In this document: in pieces, positions 33,292 through 46,251 of the stretch
Numbering within the stretch: the stretch's first letter is position 1
How the letters are laid out: the number at the start of each line of letters is the position of its first letter
Assembly (NCBI GenBank): GCA_948567375.1
Contig: OX419759.1
Location: 11,128,744-11,192,743 of the forward strand
Length of the DNA stretch: 64,000 bases
Direction of reading: 5' to 3'
Origin: Lunularia cruciata
Lineage: Eukaryota; Streptophyta; Marchantiopsida; Lunulariales; Lunulariaceae
The notes under the pieces: generated by a model
Databases searched by the model: none
What the model saw: only the letters and a program-made list of their open reading frames with translations
What the model was told of the DNA's origin: nothing
Program-made: the position numbers and the translations under genes

Positions 33292-34524
33292 GATAGGTAA
33301 TGGGTATAACTATGGCATAAGAGCACTAAATGAGGTTCTAACTTGTCACAAACCACACATCTGGCAACAAATTGTGCACATTGGTTTGCATATTGCACCA
33401 CCAATAATGACCCTAGAGTAAGCTATATGTACACTTTACTCCAAATGTCCTAGCTCTTCATGAGCATGATGGACAAACTATGGTCTCTAAGATGGAAGTG
33501 GCATTATTCACACTCTACCGTCCTATATGCAAAGAAGGTGTCTACTTTCCAATCTGAACCATTTGGCTTGCTGAAGAACACGGTCTCTCCTTGGTCCCAA
33601 TTGTGCCACCCACAACACCAGTGTGAAGATAGTCCATCACTAAGATATCATCATAAATGTCTCATTGAATTGTACCACTGATCTCCACTCTCTGGATCTA
33701 TGACCTCAATAACTCTTCTTGTATGCATTGAGAGAGATACTACAAAAGCCTAAAAAAATATGCATAAAAGAAAAATGCATGCTAACCTGGCACCATCTCC
33801 TCATCTAAGTTACCATGCCAACGTGCTCCAATCTGATCCTGCTGGTTGGGATATGGATTTCTACTCAACCCATCTGCATCATGGTTCACCACTCCAAATC
33901 TATGAATAATTGTGAAATCATACTCTTGTAAAATAAAAACCCATCATGCAAGCTTTCTTGATAGCTTGTCAGACTCTATCAATCACTTCAATGGCTGATG
34001 ATCAATGATGGGAGTAAAGGGGTTACCAAACAGGTAAGATAAAAAATGTGCTACTACCCATATTGCTACCAAGCACTCTCACTCATATGAACTATACTTC
34101 ACTTCCGTTGAATTGTTGGAGTGACTAGCATAGACCATCACAAATTCGTTCTCTTCATCGTCATGTTGGGTGAGCATTGCTCCATGCCCCAACATACTTC
34201 AATCATTATGAACCTAAAATGGTCATCCTTTGATTGGTCTCCTCAAAATAGGAGCAAATGTCAACCTCTCTTTGAGCTCTACAAAAGCTCTCTCTTACTC
34301 ATCTTCCCAACACCACTCTTATGTAAGCTTGGTTAGCTTTGTCAAGGCCTTGGCAATGCACTAATCCTTTAACATATTTGTGATAGAAGTTTGCCAACTC
34401 AAGGAATGCTCACACTTTGATCACATCCCTAGGCCAAGGAGCATGTGCAATAGCCTCCACCTTAGATTGTTGAACACCAAGTCCTCCAGGGTAGATAGTG
34501 TGGACCCACATACTCAACTTGTTT

Positions 34525-34905
34525 CTAGAAGAAACTACACTTCCAGGGATGTAATTTGAGTATATGAGATCTCAACCTCTCAAATACATCCAACAAATGT
34601 CTCTCATGCTCCTCCATAGTAGTGTTATAGACCAAAATGTCATCAATATAACATTGAGCAAAATCTAATCCCACTAGAATCTTGTCCATGACCCTCTGGA
34701 ACTTGGTAGGAATGTTCTTAAACACAAATGGTAAGAACCTCCACTTATATAATACATCTTTACCATGAGGATCAATAGTCCAAAATGCTATCTTGGACTT
34801 ATCCTCCTCCTTGATTGGCAATTGATGATATCCTGATTGAAGATCCAAAGTACTAAAAATCTTTGCATGCCAAATTGCATCAAAGATCTCATCTGGTGTA
34901 TACAT
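34525..34905 (-). pseudogene. Element C reverse transcriptase fragment
   Basis: The 126-codon frame contains ARIFSTLDLQSGYHQ-like sequence (AKIFSTLDLQSGYHQLPIK) and the catalytic YIDDILVY block, both typical of Ty3/gypsy reverse transcriptase. Upstream and downstream parts of the domain are in other frames or degraded. Confidence 0.85.
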
Positions 34906-35534
34906 GACATACTAGTCAACCTTAGTCTATTGATTGATAGGACAGTTATCTCCACACACCTGCCTATTTGTGTAGTTGCCATGCATATCCTTCTTGGCTA
35001 CAGTCACTATAGCTAATGCATACTCTCCATGTGAAATCTCCACCAAACCAGCCTAAAAAAAATCTCTACTTTGCCTTTGAGTCAATGCTCACTCCATATC
35101 ACTATATCTATAGGGATGTCAAAAAATTGGTGTATCATTAGTAAGCTCAATCCAATTACCAGTCTTTTCAAAGCACCCAAATCCTTCATATTGAAAGCAA
35201 AACAACTTGTGTAGCACCTCAAGAACCTCCAAACTCTCAGTCTTTCCATTCTTGGAAGCTTGGATCCAACATCTAGCTCCCAAGTATCATTTGTCATTGA
35301 TAGAGGAATGGGAGACTTACTAACTGGTTGCTACACTAGGCACTTGGTAGCAGTAGTGTCATGCCCCCGACCATTAGAGGTCCCTACCTCTATGTGAAAA
35401 ACTCCCTCCACTCTGGTTGCAAGTTCCATATGTCCTCTAGCTACATCCCAAGTAGACCAAGGGTGTAATCCAAGTAGACCATGCTCACTTGGATGGACTC
35501 CAAGTAGACCACTCTCCCTAGTAGCTATTGGTTG

Positions 35535-35959
35535 TGTTAAAGACCAAGATTGTGGAGAGAAATAGAAGAATGGAAGCTCACATTGGGACGCTTGAATGAA
35601 GGACAATTCCAAATACCTAGCATGAGCTTTGGCTTTGGTATTTATAAGTAGCATACAAAGTCCTTGAGAAGCTTCTCAAGAAGTTTCCTCGAGCCGCTTT
35701 CTTAGAGTGCAAGCCAAGTTAACTAGGAAAATTCTCAAGAAGCTTCCTTCTTGAAGCCGCCTACTTGGTGTGCAAGTTAAGCTAGTAAGAAACTTCTAGA
35801 AGCTTCCTTCTAGAAGCTACCTGCTTGGGGTACAAGTTAACTAGTTGAGAAGCTTCCCAAGAAGTTTCCTAGATGCTTCTAAAATATTATAGGCTAATTT
35901 GGCTTGTTCTCTACTTCATTAGCCTTACTAACTACATCGCTAAACTCCATATTGTTACA
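35535..35959 (-). repeat. 3-prime LTR of element B
   Basis: 425 bases on the left side. Just upstream of it on the minus strand is AGTGGAGGAATA, a short polypurine tract. It contains the four-box run GAAacTTCtaGAAgcTTC at 35789-35806, followed by TTCtaGAA at 35808-35815. Confidence 0.92.
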
Positions 35960-36029
35960 TATTCCTCCACTGCTAGTTGGTGACATCCTCGTCACCATTG
36001 AAGTTTCAAACTCTTGGATGGCCATTTGT

Positions 36030-36349
36030 GCATTCAAGAGGTGAGAAAGAGGTTCCCATGTGGCATCATGAAGGGGATACCTTTTCCAAAGGACCTTGTA
36101 TTCTATATGTTGTCGGCATCTTTGTTGGATGTGGCGACACGCAAGGATACAATCAACTTCATACTCCTTATGATAATTGATAGGGATAGAGGGAGGAGGA
36201 GGTTGGACTCAAGAGGAAAAAGAAGAGGGTTTAGGAACAAAGGGTTTCAACTTGGAAACATGAAAGATATGATGGATGCACATATGAGAAGGCAAGGCAA
36301 GATGATAAGCAACAGGAGAGACAATTTGGGTGACATCAAAAGGACCTAT
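36030..36349 (-). pseudogene. Element B GPF motif and chromodomain
   Basis: After IGPFDVTQIVSPVAYHLALP and a stop, the minus strand encodes EYEVDCILACRHIQQRCRQH, then IEYKVLWKRYPLHDATWEPL. The aromatic and WEP signature of a retroelement chromodomain is clear. Chromodomains of this kind guide integration to marked chromatin. Confidence 0.82.
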
Positions 36350-37396
36350 CTAACTAGGGGCAAGTTTACAAACTTGGGTCTCAAGTGGGAGGGGTAGATT
36401 TCTAAAGGATAACATAACTTTATCACCAACTTCAAAGGTGAGATAACGACAATGGTGGTCCACATATTGCTTTTGATGATTTTGAGCAACAAGGAGGTGA
36501 GATTTGGCTTGTTGGAGAGATTTGGATATGGTGGTCAAGAAGGTTGAAGTATGAGGGACTTGAGATGGGAGAGAAGTAAGAAGAGAATCTGGGACAATCG
36601 GATCTTGGCTAAAATTGAGAAAGAAAGGAGAGAATCCGGTGCTTGCCTGTTTAGAATTATTGTATGCAAACTCTATAGCTGCAAGACATTCATCCCAATT
36701 GGTATGGTGAATGTTGACAAAGGCACAAAGCATATCTTCCAAGGTGCAATTTGCACATTCAGTTTGTCCATCAATTTGAGGATGATAGGCTATGGACAAA
36801 GCAAGTTTGGTGCCAAGTATCTAGAAGAGGGCTTGCCAAAACTTTCCGGTGAAGCAAGGATCACGATTGGAGATGAGTACACGTGGTATCCCATGATGTT
36901 TGAATACATTATCAAAGTAAAGTTACACCAAGATTGGAGCATCCACAATATCAACAGTTGGTGCCAAATGGATTTGCTTACTAAGCTTATCCACAAACAC
37001 CATATTTGTTGTGTGACCTTGTTGTGTCTTGGGCAAGGAGGTGATGAGATCTAAGCTCACATGTTCCCAACAAGTAGTTGGAATGAGAAGTGGATGAAGG
37101 AGTACACTCGGCTTCTGGTTATTGGCCTTGTTGCGTTGACAACTCTCACACAATCAAACAAACTCCTGAACATCTTGTGTCATATTGGGCCACCACCATT
37201 GGCGTTGGAGTGTACCCAAGGTCTTGTCCACTCCCATGTGACAAACTATTGGTAGATCATGGGCTTCATGAAGAGACACAAATTGGAGATCACCTTTGGC
37301 TGGAACATAGATCCAATCCACATGGAATAGAAGGCCTTCCTTCAAGGAGAAGGTGTTGTACTCCTTGTCACATATTTTCAGACGACCATGTACCAT
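36350..37396 (-). pseudogene. Element B integrase
   Basis: Three adjacent frames give the zinc-binding part (HMGVDKTLGTLQRQWWWPNM, then CESCQRNKANNQ), the core start (CWEHVSLDLITSLPKTQQ) and the end of the core with the Glu region (SIAYHPQIDGQTECANCTLE). The frames are separated by stops. Order and motifs are those of chromovirus integrase. Confidence 0.85.
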
Positions 37397-37816
37397 TTGG
37401 AAGAAGGGATCTTGTTGTAGAGCTGACCAAAACTTGTTATGGACCTTGGGGTCAATTCACACCATTGTAATTGTCACCATGATGAGAGGAAGAGACTTCA
37501 AATCAGGTCTTCGTGATAGAGCATCAAGGATAACATGAAACCAACCTGGTTTGTATTCAAGTTTGATGTCAAACAATTGGAGTTACTTTTCCCATTGATG
37601 ATGTTGAGTCTTCATGTGTTCCAAGTGTAAGGTCTACAATAATGGCTTGTGATCAGTTCACATGATCACTTGTTTCTCCAAGAGATAATGTCTCCATACC
37701 TTGGTGACATATACCATCGCAAGTTGTTCTTGATGTCAAGCAAAGTAATTTCTTTTAGCTGTATTTAGTCACTACGACACAAAGGCAATGGGATTTAGTC
37801 CATCTAGGAATTCTTA

Positions 37817-38158
37817 TTACAATACAACTCCAATTGCAAAGTTAGAAGTATCAAAATCAACCACACAAGGTAGTTGAGGATCATATGGTTGAAGAATGGG
37901 TCTTGAAGATACCATATGCTTTAACTTTTGGAATACTTTTTCATGCTTGGTGGTCCATTGGAAGCTCAAGTTCTTTCCCAAAAGGTCAATCAATGGTGCA
38001 GTCACATGAGCATGATAGTGGATGAACCATTGATAAAAACTGGCCAATCCATTGAATGCTCGTATTTCTATAGCATCCTTTGGGGTAGGCCAATCACTAA
38101 TAGCCTTGATTTTCTCTTCTTCCATCTTGGTCCCCTTTGATGAGAGCTTATGACCCAA
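37817..38158 (-). pseudogene. Element B thumb and RNase H start
   Basis: Reads GHKLSSKGTKMEEEKIKAIS, DWPTPKDAIEIRAFNGLASF and PCVVDFDTSNFAIGVVL, the usual transition from reverse transcriptase to RNase H in Ty3/gypsy elements. The first RNase H Asp is present (FDTSNFAIG). The rest is degraded. Confidence 0.82.
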
Positions 38159-38215
38159 GAAGGTAACCTCCTTCTTTCAAAAGGTACACTTCAACTTCTT
38201 GTAGTAAAATTTCTA

Positions 38216-39077
38216 TTATTGTACTCGTCTTAGGACTTCTTGCACATGATTCACGTGTTCTATCTTTGTCTTACTATAGATTAAGATATCATCCAAGAAC
38301 ACCACCACAAACCGATACAATAGTCCATCCAACACCCAATGCATCTGACCCATGAAGACCGCTAGAGCATTAATGAGTCCAAAAGGTAAAACTCTCCACT
38401 CGAACTGCCCATACCTTGTGTGAAAGGCAGTCTTTTGCACATCCTCTATATTAATAGGAATTTGCCAATAATTGTTGCAAAGATACAACTTGGAAAAGTA
38501 GCATGCTCCACTTAGTTGATCAAGCAAGTCATCGATCCAAGGCAAGGGATATATATTCTTCATAGTTTACTTATTGAGCCCATGGTAATTAATACAAAAA
38601 ACAAAGTCCTCTATCTTTCTTTGGAACAAATAGTATTAGTGCTCCCCAAGGAGAGATACTGTGTCATATGAAGTCCTTCTCCAACAACTCTATAAGTGTT
38701 ATTCGCAACTCCTCCAACTCCTTTGGTGAGAGTAGATAGATTGGTCTACTCATTGGAGTACTCCCTGGCAATAACTTGATCTTGAAGGGCATACCTCGAT
38801 TGGAGGGTAATCCCTTTGGCAGATCATCCAGAAACACATCCGTAAACTCATGAACTATCCGATCAACCATTGCTTGATGAGGCTCTTGGCCCTCCTTAGA
38901 TTGTTCTTGTGCAACCGGCTTGATCCACACCACGAATACAAACTTATCTTCCTCCAAAGCTTGCTCTATGGCTACTTTACCAACCAACTTCCCTTCCAAG
39001 GCCTCATCTCTCTTCCAAGCTTGCTCCATGGTTGCTTTCTTGGCAAACTTCCCATCTTGGGACTCATCTTCCTTCAA
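38216..39077 (-). pseudogene. Element B reverse transcriptase
   Basis: The first frame (39077-38664) carries the connection from protease with DDLPKGLPSNRGMPFKIKLL and SRPIYLLSPKELEEL. The second (38563-38216) carries YGQFEWRVLPFGLINA and the catalytic FLDDILIYSKTK. A stop and frame change separate them, so no full enzyme is encoded. Confidence 0.85.
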
Positions 39078-39164
39078 GGTTTGCTCTATAGCTACCTTCT
39101 CACCAAACTTCCCATCTTGGGGATTGATTATTCTTAGATGTCTTACTGAGAGATGCCAAACAAC

Positions 39165-39712
39165 CTAGTCAGAAATTCTTACCTTGGTGTTATACTTGAA
39201 TTTGTCATTGGCTCCAATCAAATTAAACCTTATGATGTTCAACCAAGGTAGACCCAGAATGATATCGTAGTGTAGAGGTGCCACTACAAACCTCATACAC
39301 TCCAAATACTCTTTCCTAATCTTGAAGGTAGCAGGATGTGAGGAATAGGATGCAGAACCTTGTCTACCATCCGCCATCATCAATCTACTTCCAATCATTG
39401 GTTTGATAAGAATACCCAATTCCTTTGCTACTTGCATAGACATGCAATTCTCCAAACTTCTAGAATCAACCAAAATCTTATAATCCCGATTAGATATTAT
39501 ACCTTGCAAGTGAAGCAAACTTGCATAGGTCGAGCCTTCAATCCCATTAGAACTAATCAAGCTCCTAGTAGGCGGCTCTAAATCTCCTATTGGGATTCTT
39601 TGTTGCCCTGATCATTTTGTTCCACAAACTCCATCTGGGCAACTTGTCAAGATCGTCCATTCCTAAGTGGACATTCAGCAATGTGATGTTCAACTTGGCG
39701 ACAATAAAAACA
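39165..39712 (-). pseudogene. Element B gag zinc knuckle and retropepsin
   Basis: Zinc knuckle CFYCRQVEHHIAEC (39712-39671) is complete. The retropepsin frame 39560-39165 reads ILVDSRSLENCMSMQVAKEL, where DSG has become DSR, then MMADGRQGSA. The change would likely abolish protease activity. Confidence 0.8.
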
Positions 39713-40740
39713 ACCTTCATTTTGTCATAATCTTTCTCTATCCGCTGTACCAAATGATCTCCGTTGGATAGCATCAATCTTCATTGGTACCGGTTCTTCC
39801 ACTCGTGCGTAGTGTATTGGTAGGCTTTGTGGAGGTTGAGATCAAGACCAAGTTGTTACAACCAAGAATTAAAATGCTCAACCAATTGCATGGCTTCTTC
39901 TATATTTTATGGCTCCGGCATGGTCACCTCCAATTTGGTTTGTGACGTCAATCCTCGCACAAATGGATCCAAAATTTCACCTTCTTGGATATCTGGAATT
40001 TGCATGATGATGTTTTGAAGTTGTGTGATGTAGCTCCTTACTGAGCCAATCTATTTCAACTCCACCAATTTATCTCGTGTGGCTCAAGTGGCATTTATAG
40101 TTTGAAATCGACCAAGTATTGCATCCTTGAATTTTGCCCATGTCAAAATTGGTGCAACAATCTATCATTTAGTTTGCTCTACTCAGAATCACCACCAAAG
40201 TTTTGTTGCACCATCCAATTGGCTAGAAGCCAAGAGAATTTGTTTTTGCTCATCTTGAAGATTAGTGGCTTCAAAGTAATATTCACATAGTCAAACAAAA
40301 AATTCTCCATCGTGCTCGGAAGATTCTTGCCTTCAAACACCTTGGGTTTTGGAAATCAAATGTGATCTTCTCCATCTTGAACTGACACTCTCTCTATATG
40401 TTCTTGTCGTTGCTGGTCTTGTTCATCTAACAATCAAGTAAGATGCTCAGTTTGTTACTGCATTGCAAGGATAACGTCCGGTATTGCCGCCATAACTACT
40501 ACTCTATTCCACTACACTCAATTTATCTAATCGATTAACACATAGATACAACACATCCACCGTTCTCCATAAGTTACAACCGGAAGTATCAAGGGTTCCT
40601 CAAACACGGTGATCATATGCAAAAAATCCTACCCAAAGCGCAAAGTGATGAATTGTGTGAAATAATGCTTGGGTAATATCTGGACATGAAAATCCCAATG
40701 GTTTGGTTGAAGTGGATTTGGTGGTCCATGAATTCCATCC

Positions 40741-40764
40741 ATCCCATTCCGACTCTCATACCAA
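40741..40764 (-). other. Primer binding site of element B
   Basis: On the minus strand TTGGTATGAGAGTCGGAATG directly follows the 5-prime LTR. It differs slightly from the usual TGGTATCAGAGC complement of initiator-Met tRNA. Element A has the related TTGGTATTAGAGTAAG at the same place. Confidence 0.8.
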
Positions 40765-41174
40765 TGTAAAAGACCAAGACCAAGGAGAGAAATAGGAGAA
40801 TGGAGGCTCACATTGGGACTCTTGAATGAGGGAAAACTCTGAATGCATAGCATGAGCTTTGGCTTTGGTATTTATAGGTAGCAAACAAAGCCCTTGAGAA
40901 GCTTCTCAAGAAGCTTCCTCAAGCCGCTTTCTTAGAGTGCAAGCCAAGTTAACTAGGAAGTTTTTAAGAAACTTTCTTCTAGAAGTCGCCTACTTGATGT
41001 GCAAGCTAAGCTAGTTAGAAGCTTCTAGAAGCTACCTACTTGGGACGCAAGTTAACTAGTTGGGAAGCTTCCCAAGAAGCTTCCTAGATGCTTCTAGAAT
41101 ATTATAGGCTAATTTGGCTTATTCTTTACTTCATTAGCCTTACTAACTATGTCATTAAACTCCATATTGTTACA
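40765..41174 (-). repeat. 5-prime LTR of element B
   Basis: 410 bases on the right side. Immediately inside it (minus strand) stands T then TGGTATGAGAGTCGG, matching the initiator-Met tRNA primer site used by many plant LTR elements. A three-box heat-shock-type element GAAgcTTCtaGAA is at 41018-41030. Confidence 0.92.
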
Positions 41175-43729
41175 TGCTGTTTGCCAAGAATACCATATCC
41201 ACTCGGCCCATTGCCCCTAACATATGCTTGAATTGTCTCGATAGGCACATAGCTCACAAGTGTTTGAGTGGTGATGCCTATCAAGTTTATCCTATGCTGC
41301 TCTACCAAGCCAAGGCTCACAATTTGGGTCAAACAATTTAGGTTCATAGCTTGACCTAACGCTTGACACCTAGATGCCTCTGCCACTATATCACTACTAT
41401 TCCATTCCAATAGTAATACTAGTGTAGAAACCAATCACTTCTCTCTCATTTTGGCATTGGGCTCCACCAATTGCTATAATATAAGTCCAAGTCCTCCTTC
41501 TTGAAAAGCATGAGAGCTTGGGAAACTTATAAGTGTGAGAAAAGTGGCTTGAGGGTGTCCAATTAGGTTCACCATTGTCATAAGTGACCTATTAGCCACT
41601 ACCACCATCCAAAATTGATGCCTAACATCCAAGATGTCATCAACAATGATGTGGTCTAGTCATTGAATCCTATCATAAGTGCATTGTAGAGCCTCTTTGG
41701 GTAAGAGGTTTGTCCACCAAAGACGAAGACAATGACCCTATGTTCTCACTCTAGCTGCATCTTAAAATACAATAGGTCTTATCCAAGAATGGACATGATG
41801 TGTACTCACCACCACTTTGGTGTGAGAATCACCCATCAAAGGGATGTTCTCCAAAAGGTAAGTTAGAGAAATGGACTGATGAACCTAGAGATGTTGTAGT
41901 ATACGTAATATCTCCCCAAACACACTAGAACGGGCATCTTGAGGACCTAGACCTTAGCTAAGATGTGTATATCCCTAACATGGCCATCCCAAAATCACCA
42001 AATGACCAAGACCATGTCTCTCCAAGGCTTGTGTCCTTAGTAAGGAAATATTTACTGATAGGATCTTTTGGTAATACTTGATTATTGACATTGGTAATAA
42101 CTTAGGATACCGATAGGCCAAGTGTACCACATGATGTAGAGAGACTCACCTAGTAGTCTTATTTCTCTCCACATACAAGTACCTCTGTACTCATATACCC
42201 ACTTGTAGGACCGCAACTAGTCTAGTGTTTATCCCACCAAATAACTCCAATAAGCATACTCCCTCTACTAGATATTGCTAAGAAATGAGTACGGTTTCCA
42301 AAGGTATTATGGTAATTGACTCTAGAGCTCATCTTCACACTCATTTCCTGGTGGTACAAAGGCTCCACTCCAAGCCTATTACACCAAGAGATCTGCTTGC
42401 TACTCCTCTAAACTCCACAATCGAACATCCAAGGTGGATAGAATGATCCCACTCATACTCCAAATCCAAGTGATCTTCTCTAGCATTGGAGTCTCTTCTG
42501 CATGGGCGTTCCTCTTCAATAAGTTACCAAGCCAAGTAATTCCACCATTGAAAGCTGAAATTGATGTTGCCATGGTCTAGGATTGTAGTGAGCCAAGATT
42601 GCCTTTATTGAAGTGTATTGGTAGGCAACATAATTATCTCTCACCTAATTGCCAACTTGGTCTATAGAAGGCTATCTCCTCCCAATAGTCAATACTAAAT
42701 TCCATGGGGTATAGCACTACTCCTCCAACTAGCAAATCATAAGACTCAACTATTGTTGCAATGGCTTGAGCTCTCACCACCAAGCTATTATTCAGATGAC
42801 CAAGCTAAACCTGGACAACAAGCTAAGACCCTCTATGGTGTATAGACCTTCCTTGAAAGTCCCACCAAATGAAAAATCCCCCTCTAGTTATTCAATAAGA
42901 CAACCTCGGGTGTGAATTGTGCTCACTCAAAGGCCGGTCTAGTTGGTAACTCCTCCAATATTTCCATTGTTGCTTGCCATAAACCATTGATTGTTGAGCG
43001 GATCCCATGCTTATCAACCAAGTCAACTCCACTATCAACCACCTTTGTTCTAATACTAGAAACCACATCATCCTTACTCTTACAAAGCATGATAGCCAAC
43101 CAGAACACTGGGGTTAGGTCAACTCCCAATGTAAACATGTCACTAATTGAAAATAAAGGGCAATGCATAATCAACTAAGCTATCTGTAACATTGTGCTAG
43201 ACTCAATCTATGTAATAGCAGGTGGTTGACTAATAGGTAGTCTATCATGCACCCCATCACCACCTACCACAACTGCACTTGGATGTCTAGGAGCCATGGA
43301 TGTTGTCTATAGTGCCTTTGAGAGCATAAAAGACTAAGGAAGTCTGACCTGTCTACTAGCCTCTCCTCTTTGTAGGTCCAACTCTATTGATGCTCCTCTA
43401 GGCTCTAGAGCACGTACTGCACTCCTAGTCATTGCAATAGATGCATCCATTTACACTGCTCCACACATGAAGTCCAAAATGTCTCTATCACTAGCATATG
43501 AGATGGAAGTCTTAGCACCCAAATTTGATCTCCCCTCAACTATGGCCATATTAGCCAATTGCTCAATCCAAGTAGCCACAACTATATCAAAAGTAAAGGC
43601 AGGTATTGCACTCCTACTAGGTGTAGATCCTCTACCACCACCTCTACCACTTCATCCTCCATGACCTGAAGCTCCTTTACCACCTGCCATAGCAGCCCTA
43701 CCACTCTATAACTCCGGATGTAGGTCAAA

Positions 43730-43771
43730 GCATTGGTCACTAGAGTGACCATATCTATGACAATGCTCACA
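43730..43771 (-). pseudogene. Element C gag zinc knuckle
   Basis: CEHCHRYGHSSDQC fits CX2CX4HX4C exactly. In-frame stops occur close by on both sides, so gag is broken. Confidence 0.75.
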
Positions 43772-45801
43772 TTATCTTTGTGTTGGCTATGATGCATTAG
43801 AGGTATCACATCTATTGTCTTGTGTACACTCTTTCCTATGGTGAGGTCCACAAGTCCAACCAGCAATACCACCACTCATTGGTTATTGTTGACCTAAAAA
43901 TGAAGGCAAAGGTCTAGCAACAGTAGGCCTTCCACTCACTCCATAAGATCTAGGCTGTCTACCCCATCCTCAAAAAACCAACTGGGTGTGGTGCACTTTT
44001 CTGCACTTTGGAAGAAGTAACAACTATGGATGAGGTCTCCTTACCAAATCCAAATGTCACCACTCCCTCCTCCACTATGTTGAGCTAAATATGCTAAAAC
44101 AAAGACTACCACCAAAGTAGGCAAAGTAGCTTGTAACATCACAGACTCTATGTCACAACTCCTTGTCCAATATCCCATACCAAAACTAGACTGCTTGGGC
44201 TTCAATAACTCCATGAGTAAATTTGATCAGCCATCTCATGCGAGTGTATGTCTTGCATATGCTCTCTCCAGCCTTCCATTGGAACTACTACAAGCTCCTC
44301 TACTTGTCAGTCCGTACTCCTTGGTAGTTCTATCTCAAACATTGAAAGAACTCCACCATGGGGTTACACCTTGATACTACACCACCTCATGTTGTGGTAC
44401 CTCTACTTGTAGTAGCACTATCTCCAACTAGTGCACCTCCACTAGCTCCATCAATGCTACTAGAGCTAAAACTCATATGTAATGTAGATCTACTCTTCGC
44501 AAACTGATGGAGACATAGTTCAAAGACCAAAATTGTCTCCATAGCTCTATCTCCTCCAAGTGAGCTCTCCTAAACTCAAAGTTGTCATCTATCAGTAAAT
44601 TCTATTGTTGAAACAACCCATCCATGCCATGAAAGGTGTGAACAAAGTCGGGTTCCACATTTATTGCAAGTAACACCAATTATTAAACTCTTGGATGAAG
44701 TTATCCAACTCAATGGTTCCCATTGTACCAAAGTAATACCTTGGGCCTTTGGAGGCCCTATAAATCTTGTCTATGTCCCACAACAACGATGTAGACACAC
44801 CGAGTGCACTCTCAACTAAATCAACTTTTGTGTCAAACTCTAACTCAAAGTCAATCTTCTCTCTCATTGGGACCTAAGATACAAGTTGATACTAAGCACC
44901 ACTTTGAGTAAACCCACTATATATTGTAGCACTATCTTCTCTAAAATCCCCAAAGAACTCCATCTTGACAAAGTAACTGCAAATTGTAAACCGCAACCCG
45001 TAATTGTAACCACCACAAACTGCAACCATTGCAAGCATCCCACCAAGAATCATCACCAAAGTGCTAACACCAAGTGCCACCACCAAGTGCAAACACTAAC
45101 GGAACACTACCCACTATTGTAAGCCTAATTGAGACAACTACACTACGGGAAAGGGTGACTTGTAACCTACCATCATAACATGCATTCTCACGGTCTCCAA
45201 GTCATCACTTCTTACCTCACCGAAGAGAAATACAAGTAGTCTGACTAGTCATCACTCCAGCCTCACTACCAAGAGCACTCTTAAGCACCAACACTCAGAA
45301 TTTAGGGTATCTCACACAAATGTTATGCACAAAAAAGAAGTAAAGAATGGAAGGGATCTAATCATAAGAAATCTAAACAAAAACACTCCATCTCATAAAT
45401 CCACAATAGACTGACTTTGTCACCATTTGGCATTTGATATTATAGGAGTTCATATATACATCATAAGCTACCAAGATCATCAAGAATGAAATCAAATTGT
45501 CTCTCCTGGCCAAAGCTACATGTGTATAGATAACACTGGAACAATCATTAGGACAACAAGTGAGAGTGGACTTGTTGGCTAGGGCATAAATCTAGGAACT
45601 AGAGATCTAGGAGTCAAATCCAAACTTGAGTGCTTCTACACACCATCTGCCTCACTACCAAATCTACATCAATCAAACAAGCTTCTGCACACTAAAGAAA
45701 ATCTAAACTCCAATTGAGCTACCAACGATCAACAAGTCTTGGAGATACCGCCAACACTCTCAATTCCTGCACTCGATTTCCCCTTGACCTCAGTTCTATG
45801 A

Positions 45802-46251
45802 TGTAATTAGATTATTTCTCAACTCAAATCACATTCAATCAGATCAATATTTGATTTATCACTCAATAATTTGTCAATAATTGGACACTAATTACAGTCA
45901 AGCCACACCCACTTTAGCTAAGAGAATCCAAGTGATGATTGCCAGCCTCTATCCATCATAACCAAGAACTCAAAGGCTCAACATCAAAGAAGTGAGCTCT
46001 TTGGAGCTGCACTTCAAAAGTATACCCCTTGAACTTGACCTAGGTCTCAAACCCTAATGGTCCCATTGATGGCACATCCTATGGTGCAAATGGTGCAAAC
46101 TGATGGTGGGCCCCACCATATAATCAATACTCTAAACACAAAATTTTACACAACAAGTAGTCTATGTGTAACTACTAAAATACCTCTAACTACTAACACT
46201 ACTACTCCAGAATCCGAGCCATCTAGATGCGACACTACAAATGGCGTGACA
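45802..46251 (-). repeat. 5-prime LTR of element C (right)
   Basis: 450 bases from TGTAATTAGATTATTTCTC to GGCGTGACA (plus strand), partner of 31499-31950. It is directly followed by D-E repeat sequence, which fixes this end of the element. Confidence 0.7.

Larger units (their letters stand above)
35535..41174 (-). mobile_element. Chromovirus (Ty3/gypsy), minus strand (element B), nested in element C
   Basis: Both LTRs begin TGT and end ACA (35535-35959 and 40765-41174). Reading on the minus strand: primer site, gag with an intact zinc knuckle (39712-39671), retropepsin (39560-39165), reverse transcriptase (39077-38216), RNase H (from about 38158), HHCC and core integrase (37396-36350), GPF motif (about 36349) and a C-terminal chromodomain (36166-36030). 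The order and chromodomain define a chromovirus. Frames are interrupted many times, and the LTRs differ by indels and many substitutions, so the insertion is old and dead. The flanking five bases (GGTTG and TGCTG) do not form a clean target duplication. Confidence 0.92.
31499..46251 (-). mobile_element. Large Ty3/gypsy retrotransposon, minus strand (element C), host of element B
   Basis: Similar repeats at 31499-31950 and 45802-46251 are taken as its LTRs. Reading on the minus strand: gag with a zinc knuckle at 43771-43730 (CEHCHRYGHSSDQC), then the nested element B, then reverse transcriptase (34905-34525) and integrase (33291-32959). Without element B the body is about 8.2 kb. Stops and frameshifts throughout make it inactive. 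No convincing primer site or polypurine tract was found, so the LTR assignment is less secure than for element B. Confidence 0.7.

Noticed and set aside
36014-37470. Plus-strand open frames of 120-170 codons across the integrase region
   Set aside because: Antisense shadows of the minus-strand integrase and chromodomain of element B.
35530-41179. Target-site duplication for element B
   Set aside because: The five bases on each side (GGTTG and TGCTG) match at only three positions, so no duplication is claimed.
42912-45122. Several 60-100 codon open frames on both strands
   Set aside because: They lie in the degenerate gag region of element C; only the zinc knuckle could be supported.
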